Below the pieces are notes generated by a model. It worked only from the letters and a program-made list of their open reading frames with translations. It was not told where the DNA came from and did no database searches. A stretch of DNA of 64,000 bases. Source: Microbacterium sp. 2FI. Lineage in GTDB: Bacteria > Actinomycetota > Actinomycetes > Actinomycetales > Microbacteriaceae. The stretch's first letter is position 1; each line of letters starts with the position of its first letter. The stretch lies in NCBI RefSeq assembly GCF_005502885.1, contig NZ_SCMR01000001.1, forward strand, positions 372,001-436,000, read 5' to 3'. Position numbers and translations under genes: made by a program. This document shows, piece after piece, positions 36,620-45,704 of the stretch.

Positions 36620-39055
36620 TTGCGCGCTTCCCATGCTCACCTGGACCACCTCCTGGCTGCATTGACCCTCGACGACAAGGTGAAACTGGTCCAGGGTGCC
36701 GACTTCTGGACCACCGCTCCGATCCCGTCCATCGGGCTGCGGGCGATGACACTCTCCGACGGGCCCGCCGGCGTGCGCGGTCCGCGATGGGACGAACGGC
36801 TGCCGTCGTTGAACCTCCCCTCCGGGTCGGCGCTCGGCGCTTCGTGGGACGAGGAGCTCGCCGAGCGGTACGGCGTGGCATCCGCTGTGGAGGCGCGCCG
36901 AAAGGGCGTCGACATCGTGCTCGGCCCCACCATCAATCTGCACCGTTCGCCGCTCGGCGGCCGCCACTTCGAGTGCCTGAGCGAGGACCCTGAACTCAGC
37001 GGTCGGATCGGCGCTGCCTATGTGCGCGGCCTCCAGGCCAACGGCGTCGCGGCGACGCCGAAGCACTATGTCGCCAACGACTCCGAGACCGACCGCTTCA
37101 CCGTCGACGTCCGGGTCGACGCGCGCGCCCTGCGCGAACTGTACCTCGCGCCCTTCGAACGCGCCGTGGAGGCGGGAGCGTGGGGAATGATGAGCGCGTA
37201 CAACGCCGTCAACGGCGTGACGATGACCGAGAGCGATCTGCTCGAATCTCCGCTGAACGACGAATGGGGATTCGACGGCGTCGTCATCAGTGACTGGACT
37301 GCGGTCCGAAGCCTCGCGGCCGTGCCCGCCGCGCAGGACCTTGCGATGCCCGGCCCGCACACGTCGTGGTCGGAACTCGGATCGGCCGTCCGTGACGGGA
37401 TCGTGGATGAGGCCGACCTCGATCGGAAGGTGCTGAGGATCCTGCTCCTCGCCGAGCGCGTCGGCGCGCTGGGCGACCAGCAGCCGGCGCCGCAGGCCGC
37501 GTTCGACGGTGTGTCGTTCGCGCGCGAGGCATCCGCAGCAGGCTCCGTGCTGCTGACGAACCACGGAATTCTGCCCTTCGACCCCGCGGTGGCGCGGAGC
37601 ATCGCCGTGATCGGCGAGCCGGCCCGCGCACCCCGCACGCAAGGCGGAGGCAGCGCGACCGTGATTCCCGAGAGGGTCATCTCGCCGCTGGACGCGCTTC
37701 GCGCAGCCGTGCCCGATACGCAGGTGCGATTCGCTGTGGGTGCGGAACTGTCGCACACGCTGATGGAGCTGCCCCTGGCCCAGCTCACCAACCCCGTCAC
37801 GCACGAGCCCGGCGTGCGCATCAGCTTCGCCGACGCCGCCGGGAGCGAGCTGTTCGCCGATGATCGTCGGTCGACGGCCCTGGTGTGGTTCGGCGGCGAC
37901 GCCCCCCTCGCGCGGAGCGCGACGCTGCGGGTGTCGACGATCTTCACACCCGACACCGACGGCGAGATCGAGCTGGGGTTCGCCGCGTCGAATCATGCGG
38001 CGATGAGCGTCGGTGGGTCGACACTCATCGAGGGACGTCCTGCCGTCGAGGGCATGGATCTCGGGGCGGCGTTCCTCCAGCCCCCCGTGCTGAGTGCGCA
38101 TGTGGCGGTCCGGCAGGGGGTGCCGATCGAGCTCAGCATCGTGTTCTCGATCGACGGCGACGACGGCCTGCCGCTCGACGCATTGAGTGTCGCCCTCGGC
38201 ATCGTTCCCCCGCGCGGAGATGCGGACGCATTGATCGAGAGCGCGGCCCGCCTCGCGGCGGAATCCGACGTCGCTGTCGTGGTGGTGGGGACCGACACAG
38301 AAGTCGAGTCCGAGGGCTACGACCGGTCGGATCTGAACCTTCCGGGGCGACAGGATGATCTGGTGCGAGCCGTCATCGACGCGAACCCCCGCACGATCGT
38401 GGTGGTCAACGCAGGAGCCCCGGTGCTCCTGCCGTGGGCCGACCGCGCGGCCGCCGTCATCGTCAGCTACTTCGGCGGTCAGGAGTTCGGCCCCGCGCTC
38501 GCGGACATCCTCACCGGCACTGTCGAACCGGGCGGACGGCTTCCGACGACGTGGCCGCGCGCTCTTGAAGAGGTGCCTGTGCGCGACGTGGTCCCGGTCG
38601 ACGGGGTCCTGAACTACGACGAGGGGATTCACGTCGGTTACCGCGCGTGGCTCCGCGCGAACACTGCACCCGCGTTCGTGTTCGGCCATGGACTGGGTTA
38701 CACCGATTGGTCGTGGACTTCTGTGGAACGCGACGGCGACGACCTCGTCGTGACGTTGGCCAACACGGGACGGCGCCCGGGCAAGAACGTCGTGCAGGTG
38801 TATGCCGAGCGCCCGGACTCCGCGGTAGAGCGACCGGTCCGCTGGCTGGTCGGGTTCGCCGTCGTCACGGCCGAGCCGGCGGAGCGCGTGGCGTGCCGCA
38901 TCGCGATCGACCCCCGCCGCCTCGCTCACTGGGACGATGGGTGGAATCTCGAGCCGGGCGCCTTCACGCTCCGCATCGGTGGATCGGTCGAGCACCTGCC
39001 GCTCTCGCTGACGTGGGAGACGACGGAAGCGATGAAGGAGGTGGAAGATGCCTGA
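36620..39055 (+). CDS. GH3 beta-glucosidase with PA14 insert
   Basis: The 811-residue enzyme starts at TTG 36620 and has no signal peptide, so it acts in the cytoplasm. N-terminal barrel with SDGPAGVRG, GPTINLHRSPLGGR, PKHYVANDSE, and nucleophile Asp in VVISDWTAV. The (alpha/beta)6 second domain begins around NHGILPF; the stretch RISFADAAGSELFADDRR to SVGGSTLIEGRP (about 390-470) reads as an inserted PA14 domain; GYRAWLRANTAPAFVFGHGLGYTDW and a fibronectin-III-like end close the chain. This PA14 type is typical of GH3 enzymes on oligo- and aryl-beta-glucosides. Overlaps the esterase gene by eight bases. Confidence 0.92.
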   Translation: MRASHAHLDHLLAALTLDDKVKLVQGADFWTTAPIPSIGLRAMTLSDGPAGVRGPRWDERLPSLNLPSGSALGASWDEELAERYGVASAVEARRKGVDIVLGPTINLHRSPLGGRHFECLSEDPELSGRIGAAYVRGLQANGVAATPKHYVANDSETDRFTVDVRVDARALRELYLAPFERAVEAGAWGMMSAYNAVNGVTMTESDLLESPLNDEWGFDGVVISDWTAVRSLAAVPAAQDLAMPGPHTSWSELGSAVRDGIVDEADLDRKVLRILLLAERVGALGDQQPAPQAAFDGVSFAREASAAGSVLLTNHGILPFDPAVARSIAVIGEPARAPRTQGGGSATVIPERVISPLDALRAAVPDTQVRFAVGAELSHTLMELPLAQLTNPVTHEPGVRISFADAAGSELFADDRRSTALVWFGGDAPLARSATLRVSTIFTPDTDGEIELGFAASNHAAMSVGGSTLIEGRPAVEGMDLGAAFLQPPVLSAHVAVRQGVPIELSIVFSIDGDDGLPLDALSVALGIVPPRGDADALIESAARLAAESDVAVVVVGTDTEVESEGYDRSDLNLPGRQDDLVRAVIDANPRTIVVVNAGAPVLLPWADRAAAVIVSYFGGQEFGPALADILTGTVEPGGRLPTTWPRALEEVPVRDVVPVDGVLNYDEGIHVGYRAWLRANTAPAFVFGHGLGYTDWSWTSVERDGDDLVVTLANTGRRPGKNVVQVYAERPDSAVERPVRWLVGFAVVTAEPAERVACRIAIDPRRLAHWDDGWNLEPGAFTLRIGGSVEHLPLSLTWETTEAMKEVEDA

Positions 39056-39968
39056 GTTCGATGTCGCCGGCTTCATCCGGCAGCTGGAAGCGAGCGGGCC
39101 GCCGGCGGATCCGAGGCGCGGCTTGGATACGGAGTCGCTCGTGAGCGCGGATCCCACACTCTCGTCCGTCGAGATCACCGAGGTGAACGTCGTCGGACCG
39201 CACGGGGACGTGCCGGTGCGCCTCTACTCCGACCCATCTCGCGCCGGTACGACCGCGCTCGTGTGGATTCACGGCGGCGGGTTCGTCGGCGGCGATCTCG
39301 ATATGCCGGAGGCGCACTGGGTATCGCTCGTCATCGCTTCACGCGGCATCCCCGTCGCGTCGGTGGACTATCGGAAGGCGCTCCGCGGAGTCCGGTACCC
39401 GGTTCAGCTGGACGAAGTGATCGCGGCGTGGCAGTGGGTCACGGGTGCGGCTCAGCCGCTCGGCGCGCAGGTGACCGGCTTTCACCTCGGCGGTGCGAGC
39501 GCGGGCGCCAACCTCGCCACGGCAGCGACCCAGCGACTGCGCGATGAGGGACGCCCGATGCCTCGGTCGCTGGTCCTCGCCTACCCCCTCCTGCATACCG
39601 AGCTCCCGCCTCTCAGCGAGGGGCTCACGGCGGCGCTGGCCTCCAATCCGCCGCCGGTGAACTTCACACCCACAGTGGTCGAGGCGTTCAACGCGAACTA
39701 CGTCGGCGATGCGGCCGCGTCGTCGCGGTACGCGTTCCCCGGCGACATCGAGCTCCACGATCTTCCGCCCGTCAGAATCGTCAACGCGGAGGCGGACGAG
39801 ATGCGCGCGTCGGGCGAGCTGTTCGCTCGTCAGCTCGCCGCCGTAGGCGTCGATGTCGAGTGCGTGACCCAAACCGGCGCCCAGCACGGGTTCTTGGATG
39901 AGCCGAACCACCCCGGTGCGGTCGATGCGATCGAGGGCTGGCTCGCGTTTCTCAACGAGGTCCGGTGA
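39048..39968 (+). CDS. alpha/beta hydrolase (HSL-type esterase)
   Basis: A 306-residue hormone-sensitive-lipase-like esterase: oxyanion WIHGGGFVGGD, elbow GGASAGANLA, AEADEMR with the acid and GAQHGFLD with the histidine. Because it overlaps the GH3 gene, it probably works on the same substrate, for example an acylated glycoside or aglycone ester. Substrate specificity cannot be read from sequence. Confidence 0.88.
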   Translation: MPEFDVAGFIRQLEASGPPADPRRGLDTESLVSADPTLSSVEITEVNVVGPHGDVPVRLYSDPSRAGTTALVWIHGGGFVGGDLDMPEAHWVSLVIASRGIPVASVDYRKALRGVRYPVQLDEVIAAWQWVTGAAQPLGAQVTGFHLGGASAGANLATAATQRLRDEGRPMPRSLVLAYPLLHTELPPLSEGLTAALASNPPPVNFTPTVVEAFNANYVGDAAASSRYAFPGDIELHDLPPVRIVNAEADEMRASGELFARQLAAVGVDVECVTQTGAQHGFLDEPNHPGAVDAIEGWLAFLNEVR

Positions 39969-39989
39969 TCGCGATCCGTCGGTCGGCGG

Positions 39990-40640
39990 TCAGCCCGCTG
40001 CCGTGAAGTCGATGCGTGTCACCGAACTCAGGTAGCCCGCGAGCTGAGCGGGCATGTCCACCACCGTGGGATCGATGAGCCACTGCGTCTGCAGTCCGTC
40101 CATCATCGCGATCGTTCCGATCGCGGCGGACTCGGCGGTCACGCCCGGTGCGAGGTGCCCAAGGTTCTCGAGCGACTCGAACGCCTCGCGGACGAAAGCG
40201 CGCGTGCGCGTGTAGCGAACGACGAAATGCTCGTGCGCGGGGTGGTCCAGCGCCGTCGCCTCGGTCGAGAGGATCGCGTACAGCCGGACGATCTCGGGCT
40301 TGGTCTGGTTGGACTTCGCGAGGTCGATCAACGCATGGAGGGCGGATTCGCCATCACGTGTGAGGCGTCGGACCTCTTCGACGTCGACCTCATCACGATG
40401 GTCCAGCATCGCCGCCAGAAGCGTCTCCTTGTCGGTGAAGTGGTGCAGGACTCCCGCGTTGCTCATGCCGACGCGGCGTGCGACATCGCGCAGGGAACCC
40501 GCATGAAATCCCGAACCCGCGAAGACTTCGAGTGCCGCGTCGAGGATGGCGCTGCGGGTCTCGGCGGTCTTCCGATAGGGACCGCGCACCATCGGAGTCC
40601 CCGCGCCTTCGTTGGGGAGGTCGGTCCGCCGGGTGCTCAC
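39990..40640 (-). CDS. TetR family regulator, paralogue of 34200-34856
   Basis: The GTG at 40640 overlaps the stop of the upstream serine-hydrolase gene (GTGA), making this the last gene of the importer operon; 216 residues. HTH: GPYRKTAETRSAILDAALEVFAGSGFHAGSLRDVARRVGMSNAGVLHHF. It shares long identical runs with the other TetR (LHHF, MLDHRDEVD, LYAILSTEAT, DHPAH). It is convergent with the esterase gene. Probably recognises the same or a related operator. Confidence 0.9.
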   Translation of the reverse strand: MSTRRTDLPNEGAGTPMVRGPYRKTAETRSAILDAALEVFAGSGFHAGSLRDVARRVGMSNAGVLHHFTDKETLLAAMLDHRDEVDVEEVRRLTRDGESALHALIDLAKSNQTKPEIVRLYAILSTEATALDHPAHEHFVVRYTRTRAFVREAFESLENLGHLAPGVTAESAAIGTIAMMDGLQTQWLIDPTVVDMPAQLAGYLSSVTRIDFTAAG

Positions 40641-41773
40641 CGTCGGCCGGCCTCGACACATCGTCGAAGCGTGCGTGCGAGCGCCAGCCCGCGCGGGTCT
40701 GCGCCGCCGGGCGTGCTCATCCGCCGCGGGATGTACCCGTACGCGAGGCCGTACTCGGGGTCGGCGACGCCGATCGCGCCGCCGGCACCGTCGTGACCGA
40801 ATGCGCGCCAGCTCCCGTAGGCCAGCCGCTCGTCGGGTACCTGGAAGACGATCGCGAACCGAGTCGGGAAGCCGAGCACGAGGTCGGAGCCGGTGGTCTG
40901 CAGGCGGCTCATCTCGGCAACGGTCGCGGGGGAGAGGATGCGTGAGGTCTCGTCCACCTCACTGACGCAGGCGGCGTACGCCCGCGCCAGACCACGGGCT
41001 GAGCCGACGCCTCCGACGGCGGCCAGGCCTGCTGCCCGCACCGCCCGACGATTCGGAAGCGGTGGATCGAACGGGTCCCAGCCGGACCCGCTGAACGCGA
41101 CCGCCATCAGCGAGCGTTCGTCGTCGATCGCCTCCGTCGCGGCGTCGGTGCCCGTGACCGTCTTCGCGGGGAGCACGTCGACGACGCGATCCTCCTGCGC
41201 ATCCGGGGTGGTGATGAAGAAGTCGATTCCGAGAGGTGTCGCGATCTCCTGCGCGTAGAAATCGGCGACCGACCGCCCGTCGATCCGTCGCACCAGCTCG
41301 TCGATCATCGTCCCGATGGTCAGGGCATGGTAGCCATGTGCCGCGCCGGGCTGCCAGAAGGGTGACTGCGCAGCGAGCGCACCGGCGAAGGCGTCGTGAT
41401 CCGTCAGGCGCTCGAACGTGAGCGGATCATCGATGCCGATCAGTCCGGCCTGGTGGGACAGCGCGACGCGCACGGTGATGTCGGCCTTCCCCGCCTGGGC
41501 GAACGCAGGCCAGTACCGCGTGACGGGTGCCTCCAGATCGAGCGCACCGCGTTCGAGCAGAAGCGCCAGCGAGATCGCGGAGATGCCCTTCGTCGCCGAG
41601 AAGACTCCCTGGATCGACTCCCCGTCGATCTCGCTCCCACCCCAGATATCGACGACCGGTACTCCATCGGCATACGCACAGAACTGCGCGGAATAGTGCG
41701 GATCGGCCTCCACCATGCGCATGAGCTCCTCGCGCACCGGCTCGAAGCCCGGATGGACGATCTCCGCCGTCAT
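40637..41773 (-). CDS. serine hydrolase, beta-lactamase/EstB family
   Basis: A 378-residue penicillin-binding-fold hydrolase: catalytic S59-x-x-K62 in FSATKG, Tyr in HGYHALTIG (YxN-like), and the late HDG in AFGHDGAGGA taking the KTG place. No signal peptide is seen, and the family VIII esterases (EstB) share this set, so a cytoplasmic esterase or amidase is more likely than a beta-lactamase. It overlaps the ABC ATPase gene by four bases, so it belongs to the importer operon and probably acts on the imported compound. Confidence 0.85.
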   Translation of the reverse strand: MTAEIVHPGFEPVREELMRMVEADPHYSAQFCAYADGVPVVDIWGGSEIDGESIQGVFSATKGISAISLALLLERGALDLEAPVTRYWPAFAQAGKADITVRVALSHQAGLIGIDDPLTFERLTDHDAFAGALAAQSPFWQPGAAHGYHALTIGTMIDELVRRIDGRSVADFYAQEIATPLGIDFFITTPDAQEDRVVDVLPAKTVTGTDAATEAIDDERSLMAVAFSGSGWDPFDPPLPNRRAVRAAGLAAVGGVGSARGLARAYAACVSEVDETSRILSPATVAEMSRLQTTGSDLVLGFPTRFAIVFQVPDERLAYGSWRAFGHDGAGGAIGVADPEYGLAYGYIPRRMSTPGGADPRGLALARTLRRCVEAGRR

Positions 41774-42627
41774 GCTGCGGCCCCGTCGGCATCCAGCGCC
41801 GCCTGACTGTCGATGAGGGCACGGCGGGCGAGGCGACGCTCAGTCTGCGCGTCGGGGTTCGGGACGGGTGCGGCGAGGAAGAGTCGCTGCGTGTACGGAT
41901 GCTGCGGCCGGGCGGTCACCTGGTCGCAGTCGCCCGTCTCGACCAGTTCGCCGCGATACATCACGGCGACCCGGTGGCTGACGTGGCGGACCACGGCGAG
42001 GTCGTGCGTGATGAACAGATAGGCGACGCCGGTTCGCTCCTGGATCTCGATGAACAGGTCGAGTACGCGCGCCTGCGTCGAGAGGTCGAGAGCGGACACC
42101 GGTTCGTCGCACACGATCAGCTGGGGATCGAGGGTGAGTGCGCGCGCGATGGCGACGCGCTGTCGCTGGCCGCCGGAGAACTCACGCGGCAGGCGACTCG
42201 CGGCGTTCGAGGGGAGGCCCACCGCCTCGAGCACGTCGCGGACCCGGGCCTTCGCCTGCTTGGACGGGGTGCCGCTCGCGGTGAGCGGCTCCGAGAGGAT
42301 CTGCTCGATGGTCAGCGACGGGTTCAGCGACGAGTAGGGGTCCTGGAAGACGACCTGGATCTCGCTCGAGAGGGCGCGCCGCTCTCGACGGCCGAGGTTG
42401 CTGATGTCGCGGCCCTGGTACGTGATGGATCCGCCTGTCACCGGGGCGAGCCCCAGTACGGCGCGGCCGAGTGTGGTCTTGCCTGAGCCCGACTCGCCGA
42501 CCAGCCCGACGGTCTCGCCGGGTCGGATGTCGAGTGAGATTCCCTTGAGGGCCTGGAACGGCTTCGCGCGGAAACCCTTGCCGGGGTACTCGACGGTGAG
42601 GTTCTGGACATCCAGCAGCGTGCTCAT
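41770..42627 (-). CDS. ABC transporter ATPase (DppF/OppF type)
   Basis: From the ATG at 42627 the protein has 285 residues: MSTLLDVQNLTVEYP, Walker A GESGSGKTTLG, Q-loop VVFQDPYSSLNPSLT, signature FSGGQRQRVAIARAL, Walker B LIVCDEPVSALD, H-loop ITHDLAVVRH, and the Opp/Dpp C-terminal HPYTQRLF motif. It is the second ATPase of a family-5 importer; the first is fused to a permease upstream. Overlaps both neighbours by four bases. Confidence 0.92.
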   Translation of the reverse strand: MSTLLDVQNLTVEYPGKGFRAKPFQALKGISLDIRPGETVGLVGESGSGKTTLGRAVLGLAPVTGGSITYQGRDISNLGRRERRALSSEIQVVFQDPYSSLNPSLTIEQILSEPLTASGTPSKQAKARVRDVLEAVGLPSNAASRLPREFSGGQRQRVAIARALTLDPQLIVCDEPVSALDLSTQARVLDLFIEIQERTGVAYLFITHDLAVVRHVSHRVAVMYRGELVETGDCDQVTARPQHPYTQRLFLAAPVPNPDAQTERRLARRALIDSQAALDADGAAA

Positions 42628-44495
42628 GAGCGTCCTCCTTCGATCGCGGCGAGTGGTGGTCGGGCGGGGCCGTCGTCCAGCAGCGCGTCCAGCAGAGACT
42701 GCGTGTACGGGTGTGCCGGCGAACCCAGGATGGTGCGCACTGGACCCTGCTCGACGAAGCGACCCTGCTGCATGACCGTCACCCGGTCGCACAGATCGGC
42801 GACGACGCCGAAGTTGTGCGTGACCAGCAGCATCGCCATGTGGCGCTCGCGCTGCAGGTCGCGAAGCAGGTCGAGCACCTCGGCCTGCACGGTCACATCG
42901 AGAGCAGTCGTCGGCTCGTCGGCCACGATGAGGTCGGGATCGGTCGACACCGCCCCCGCGATGAGCACGCGCTGGGCCATCCCGCCCGACACCTCGAACG
43001 GATACGCATCGAACGTGCGCTTCGGATTCGGAATGCCGACACGGGCGAGGAGTGCGAGCGACTTCTCCGTCGCCTCCTTCTTACTGAGCCCGAGGTTCTT
43101 CCGCAGCGGCTCGACGAGCTGGTAGCCGATCGTGAAGGAGGGGTCCAGGTTCGACATCGGCTCCTGCGGGATGTAGCCGATGCGCTTGCCGCGGATGCCC
43201 GAGAAGGCTCGCTCACCGGCATCGGCGAGCTGAGTGCCCTCGTAGTCGATCGATCCCCCCGACACGTGGCCGCCGCGGGGGAGGAGGCCGAGAACCGCGA
43301 ACGCGGTCTGCGTCTTGCCTGAACCGGATTCTCCGATCAGCCCGTGGATCTCACCCTTGCGGATGTCGAGCGAGACGCCGTGGACGACCTCGATGTCTTC
43401 GCCCTCGGTCTGCTGGTACGCGACGCGAAGGTCGCGGATCATGAGCACCGACTGGCCGGCATCGGCCGCCGAATCCGTGCTTTCGTGCACGATCGTCTCG
43501 GCGATGACCGGTAGTTCCATCGAGTCGTCGATGGGCGCGGCATCCGATCCGCCCATGGCGATCGATGTCGTGACGGCTGCGATCGACCCGGTCGCCGTCG
43601 TGACGGCTCGGCGCCCCCGGCGTCGGACACTCACGGTGCGCTCCAGCACGTCTCGCATGGCATTGGCGAGCAGCGTGAGCGCCACGCAGGTCGTGGCGAT
43701 CGCGAGCGAGGGCCACAGCATCAGGATCGGTGCGCGGTAGATGTTCGCGAAACCGTCGTTGAGCATCGAGCCCCACGTCGGAACACTCATGTCGCCGAGG
43801 CCGAGGAATTCGAGCCCGGACTGGATGCCGATCGCGATGCCGGCGATGATCGCCGTCTGTATGACGATGGGCGCCCGCACGACGGAGAGGATGTGGCGAC
43901 CGATGATTCGCATGTCGCTCAGCCCGGACACGCGAGCGGCATCGACGTAGAGTTCGCTGCGGACTCCGACCACCGCCGCGTACACCAGGCGGTAGTAAGC
44001 GGTCGACAGGATGACTCCGAAGATGAGCATCGCCCACCACACCGAGGGGCCGAGGACTGCGCGCGCCGCGATCAGAACGATGATCGCCGGAAGAGCCATG
44101 ACCAGGGACGTGGTCCACGAGGCGACGGAGTCGAACCAGCCCTTGAAGTAGCCGGCGATGAGGCCGGCGATGACGCCGATCGCCAGGGCGGTGACGATGG
44201 CGACGGATGCTGCGGCCAACGTCACCGACGTCGCCCACAGCAGTCGCGACAGCACGTCGCGGCCTGCGCTGTCGTTGCCCAGCGGGTGCTCGGGGCTCGG
44301 CGGGGCGAGCACGAGCGGAATCGACGCGGTGTTCGGGTCGTAGGGCGCGATCAGTGGGCCGATGAATGCGATCAGCACGACGAACCCGAGGTAGATCAGC
44401 GCAGCGAGCCCGACGGGCTTGCGTACCAGCCGCCGGAAGAGCGACGTGGTGACGTGGGGCGTGGGGACGGCGAGGGGGACTTCGATGGCGGTCAT
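42624..44495 (-). CDS. ABC transporter permease-ATPase fusion (DppC-DppD)
   Basis: One 623-residue chain joins two subunits. Residues 1-290 are a DppC-type permease (about six helices, PYDPN early segment, EAA-like loop DAARVSGLSDMRIIGRHILSVVRAP). A linker at about 290-350 carries several Ser/Thr/Asp. Residues 350-623 are a DppD-type ATPase: Walker A GESGSGKTQTAF, signature VSGGMAQRVLIAGAV, Walker B LIVADEPTTALD, H-loop THNFGVVADL, and HPYTQSLLDAL. The fusion forces one ATPase per permease. ATG 44495 overlaps the DppB stop. Confidence 0.93.
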   Translation of the reverse strand: MTAIEVPLAVPTPHVTTSLFRRLVRKPVGLAALIYLGFVVLIAFIGPLIAPYDPNTASIPLVLAPPSPEHPLGNDSAGRDVLSRLLWATSVTLAAASVAIVTALAIGVIAGLIAGYFKGWFDSVASWTTSLVMALPAIIVLIAARAVLGPSVWWAMLIFGVILSTAYYRLVYAAVVGVRSELYVDAARVSGLSDMRIIGRHILSVVRAPIVIQTAIIAGIAIGIQSGLEFLGLGDMSVPTWGSMLNDGFANIYRAPILMLWPSLAIATTCVALTLLANAMRDVLERTVSVRRRGRRAVTTATGSIAAVTTSIAMGGSDAAPIDDSMELPVIAETIVHESTDSAADAGQSVLMIRDLRVAYQQTEGEDIEVVHGVSLDIRKGEIHGLIGESGSGKTQTAFAVLGLLPRGGHVSGGSIDYEGTQLADAGERAFSGIRGKRIGYIPQEPMSNLDPSFTIGYQLVEPLRKNLGLSKKEATEKSLALLARVGIPNPKRTFDAYPFEVSGGMAQRVLIAGAVSTDPDLIVADEPTTALDVTVQAEVLDLLRDLQRERHMAMLLVTHNFGVVADLCDRVTVMQQGRFVEQGPVRTILGSPAHPYTQSLLDALLDDGPARPPLAAIEGGRS

Positions 44496-45433
44496 GACAG
44501 ACGAACCTTCGGGTTGAGCGCAGCCTGCGCGAGATCGATGATGAGGTTGACGATGATGACGATCACGGCGAAGGCGACGACGAGCCCCATCATGACCGGG
44601 ATGTCGCCCTGGGTGCCCGCCTGTACGGTGAGCTGGCCCATTCCGGGTAGGGCGAAGACCTGCTCGACGATCACCGCGCCGCCCAGAAGGCCGATGAACT
44701 GGACCGCGAGGATCGCGAGCGCCGGTCCGCCGGCGTTGCGAAGGACGTGCTTGTAGATGACGCTGCCCATGCCGAGCCCGCGCGAGCGGAGCGTGCGGAC
44801 GTAGTCGCGCGACATCGCGTCGATCATCGAGCCGCGCACTTGCTGAGTCACCGCCGCGATGGCCCCGAGCGAGAGGGCGATGATCGGCAGAGTCACCGAC
44901 GAGAGCCAGCCGGTCACGGACTCTGTGATCGGGATGTAGCCGGTGGCCTTGAACCAGCCGAGGTTGATCGCGAAGATCAGCACGAGGTACAGCGCGATGA
45001 GGAAGCCGGGGATCGCGAAGCCGAGCACCGAGATGAACTGGACTCCGCCATCGATCCATCCGCCCCGACGAGCCGCAAGCACTCCGAGGATCACCGACAG
45101 CAGGGCCGAGACGAGCGTCGTGCCGATCACGAGTGAGAGCGTCACGGCGACTCGCCCCGAGAGGCTCACGGTGACGAGCTGGCCGTTGAACCACGACCGG
45201 CCGAGGTCGCCGGTGATCGCGTTGGTCAGCCAGTCCCAGTACTGCACCACGACGGGCCGATCGAGGCCGAGTTCCTGCGCCTTCTGCTGCACGAGCTCAA
45301 GGGATGCGTTCTGCCCGAGGATACGCCGAGCGATGTTGGCGCTGCCTACATAGAGCAGCCCGAACGCGAGGGCCGATATGACGAAGAGGAGGACGATGCC
45401 GGCGAGGATCCGGCGGACGATGAACACGAGCAT
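44492..45433 (-). CDS. ABC transporter permease (DppB/OppB type)
   Basis: The 313 residues start at ATG 45433 with MLVFIVRRILAGIVLLFVISALAFGLLYV, the usual first helix of DppB; an upstream extension is not membrane-like. EAA-like loop: QVRGSMIDAMSRDYVRTLRSRGLGMGSVIYKHVLRNAG. It is the first gene of the operon dppB - dppCD - dppF - esterase - tetR, all joined by 4-bp overlaps. Confidence 0.92.
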   Translation of the reverse strand: MLVFIVRRILAGIVLLFVISALAFGLLYVGSANIARRILGQNASLELVQQKAQELGLDRPVVVQYWDWLTNAITGDLGRSWFNGQLVTVSLSGRVAVTLSLVIGTTLVSALLSVILGVLAARRGGWIDGGVQFISVLGFAIPGFLIALYLVLIFAINLGWFKATGYIPITESVTGWLSSVTLPIIALSLGAIAAVTQQVRGSMIDAMSRDYVRTLRSRGLGMGSVIYKHVLRNAGGPALAILAVQFIGLLGGAVIVEQVFALPGMGQLTVQAGTQGDIPVMMGLVVAFAVIVIIVNLIIDLAQAALNPKVRLS

Positions 45434-45704
45434 GGGTGCTCCAGGTTGTCTCAGAGTGGAGAAGGGATCTCTGCGGCACCCGTGTGCCGTGCTTCGATCG
45501 ATCGGAACATCTTCGGTCCCTCCGTCAGACGGCGGTGCCCCTGTGGACCGCCTCTCGGGGACAGAATACATGAAAGCCGACTTAGTGTTCGGTTTTCATT
45601 TGGATTCGTACGAGATGTGAGGATCTCCGGATATATAACACCTTCTTGACCATGCGCGTAAATCTGTTGCATGATGATCGGGTAGCGAATAGGACGGACA
45701 ATCA
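45434..45704. promoter_or_regulatory. divergent control region, importer operon / salicylate cluster
   Basis: This 271-base gap has no gene. It holds an 11-bp imperfect inverted repeat (ATGAAAGCCGA at 45570-45580, TCGGTTTTCAT at 45589-45599) next to a minus-strand TATTCT box (45569-45564) for the importer, a TACGAATCC half-site on the minus strand (45610-45602) that resembles the TetR half-sites at 34.9 kb, and a plus-strand promoter TTGACC (45646-45651) with CATGAT (45670-45675) for the monooxygenase gene. Confidence 0.5.

Noticed and set aside
35090..39178. 1362-codon open frame antisense to the SBP and GH3 genes
   Set aside because: It is a GC-bias shadow: composition is Arg/Gly-rich, no domain can be read, and both genes opposite have full family signatures.
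40637..41773. Beta-lactamase (antibiotic resistance)
   Set aside because: No signal peptide and EstB-like motifs; its place in an importer operon favours an esterase.
44496..45194. Longer start for the permease-ATPase fusion
   Set aside because: The extension lies over dppB in another frame and has no membrane-like or known sequence; ATG 44495 gives the standard 4-bp overlap.
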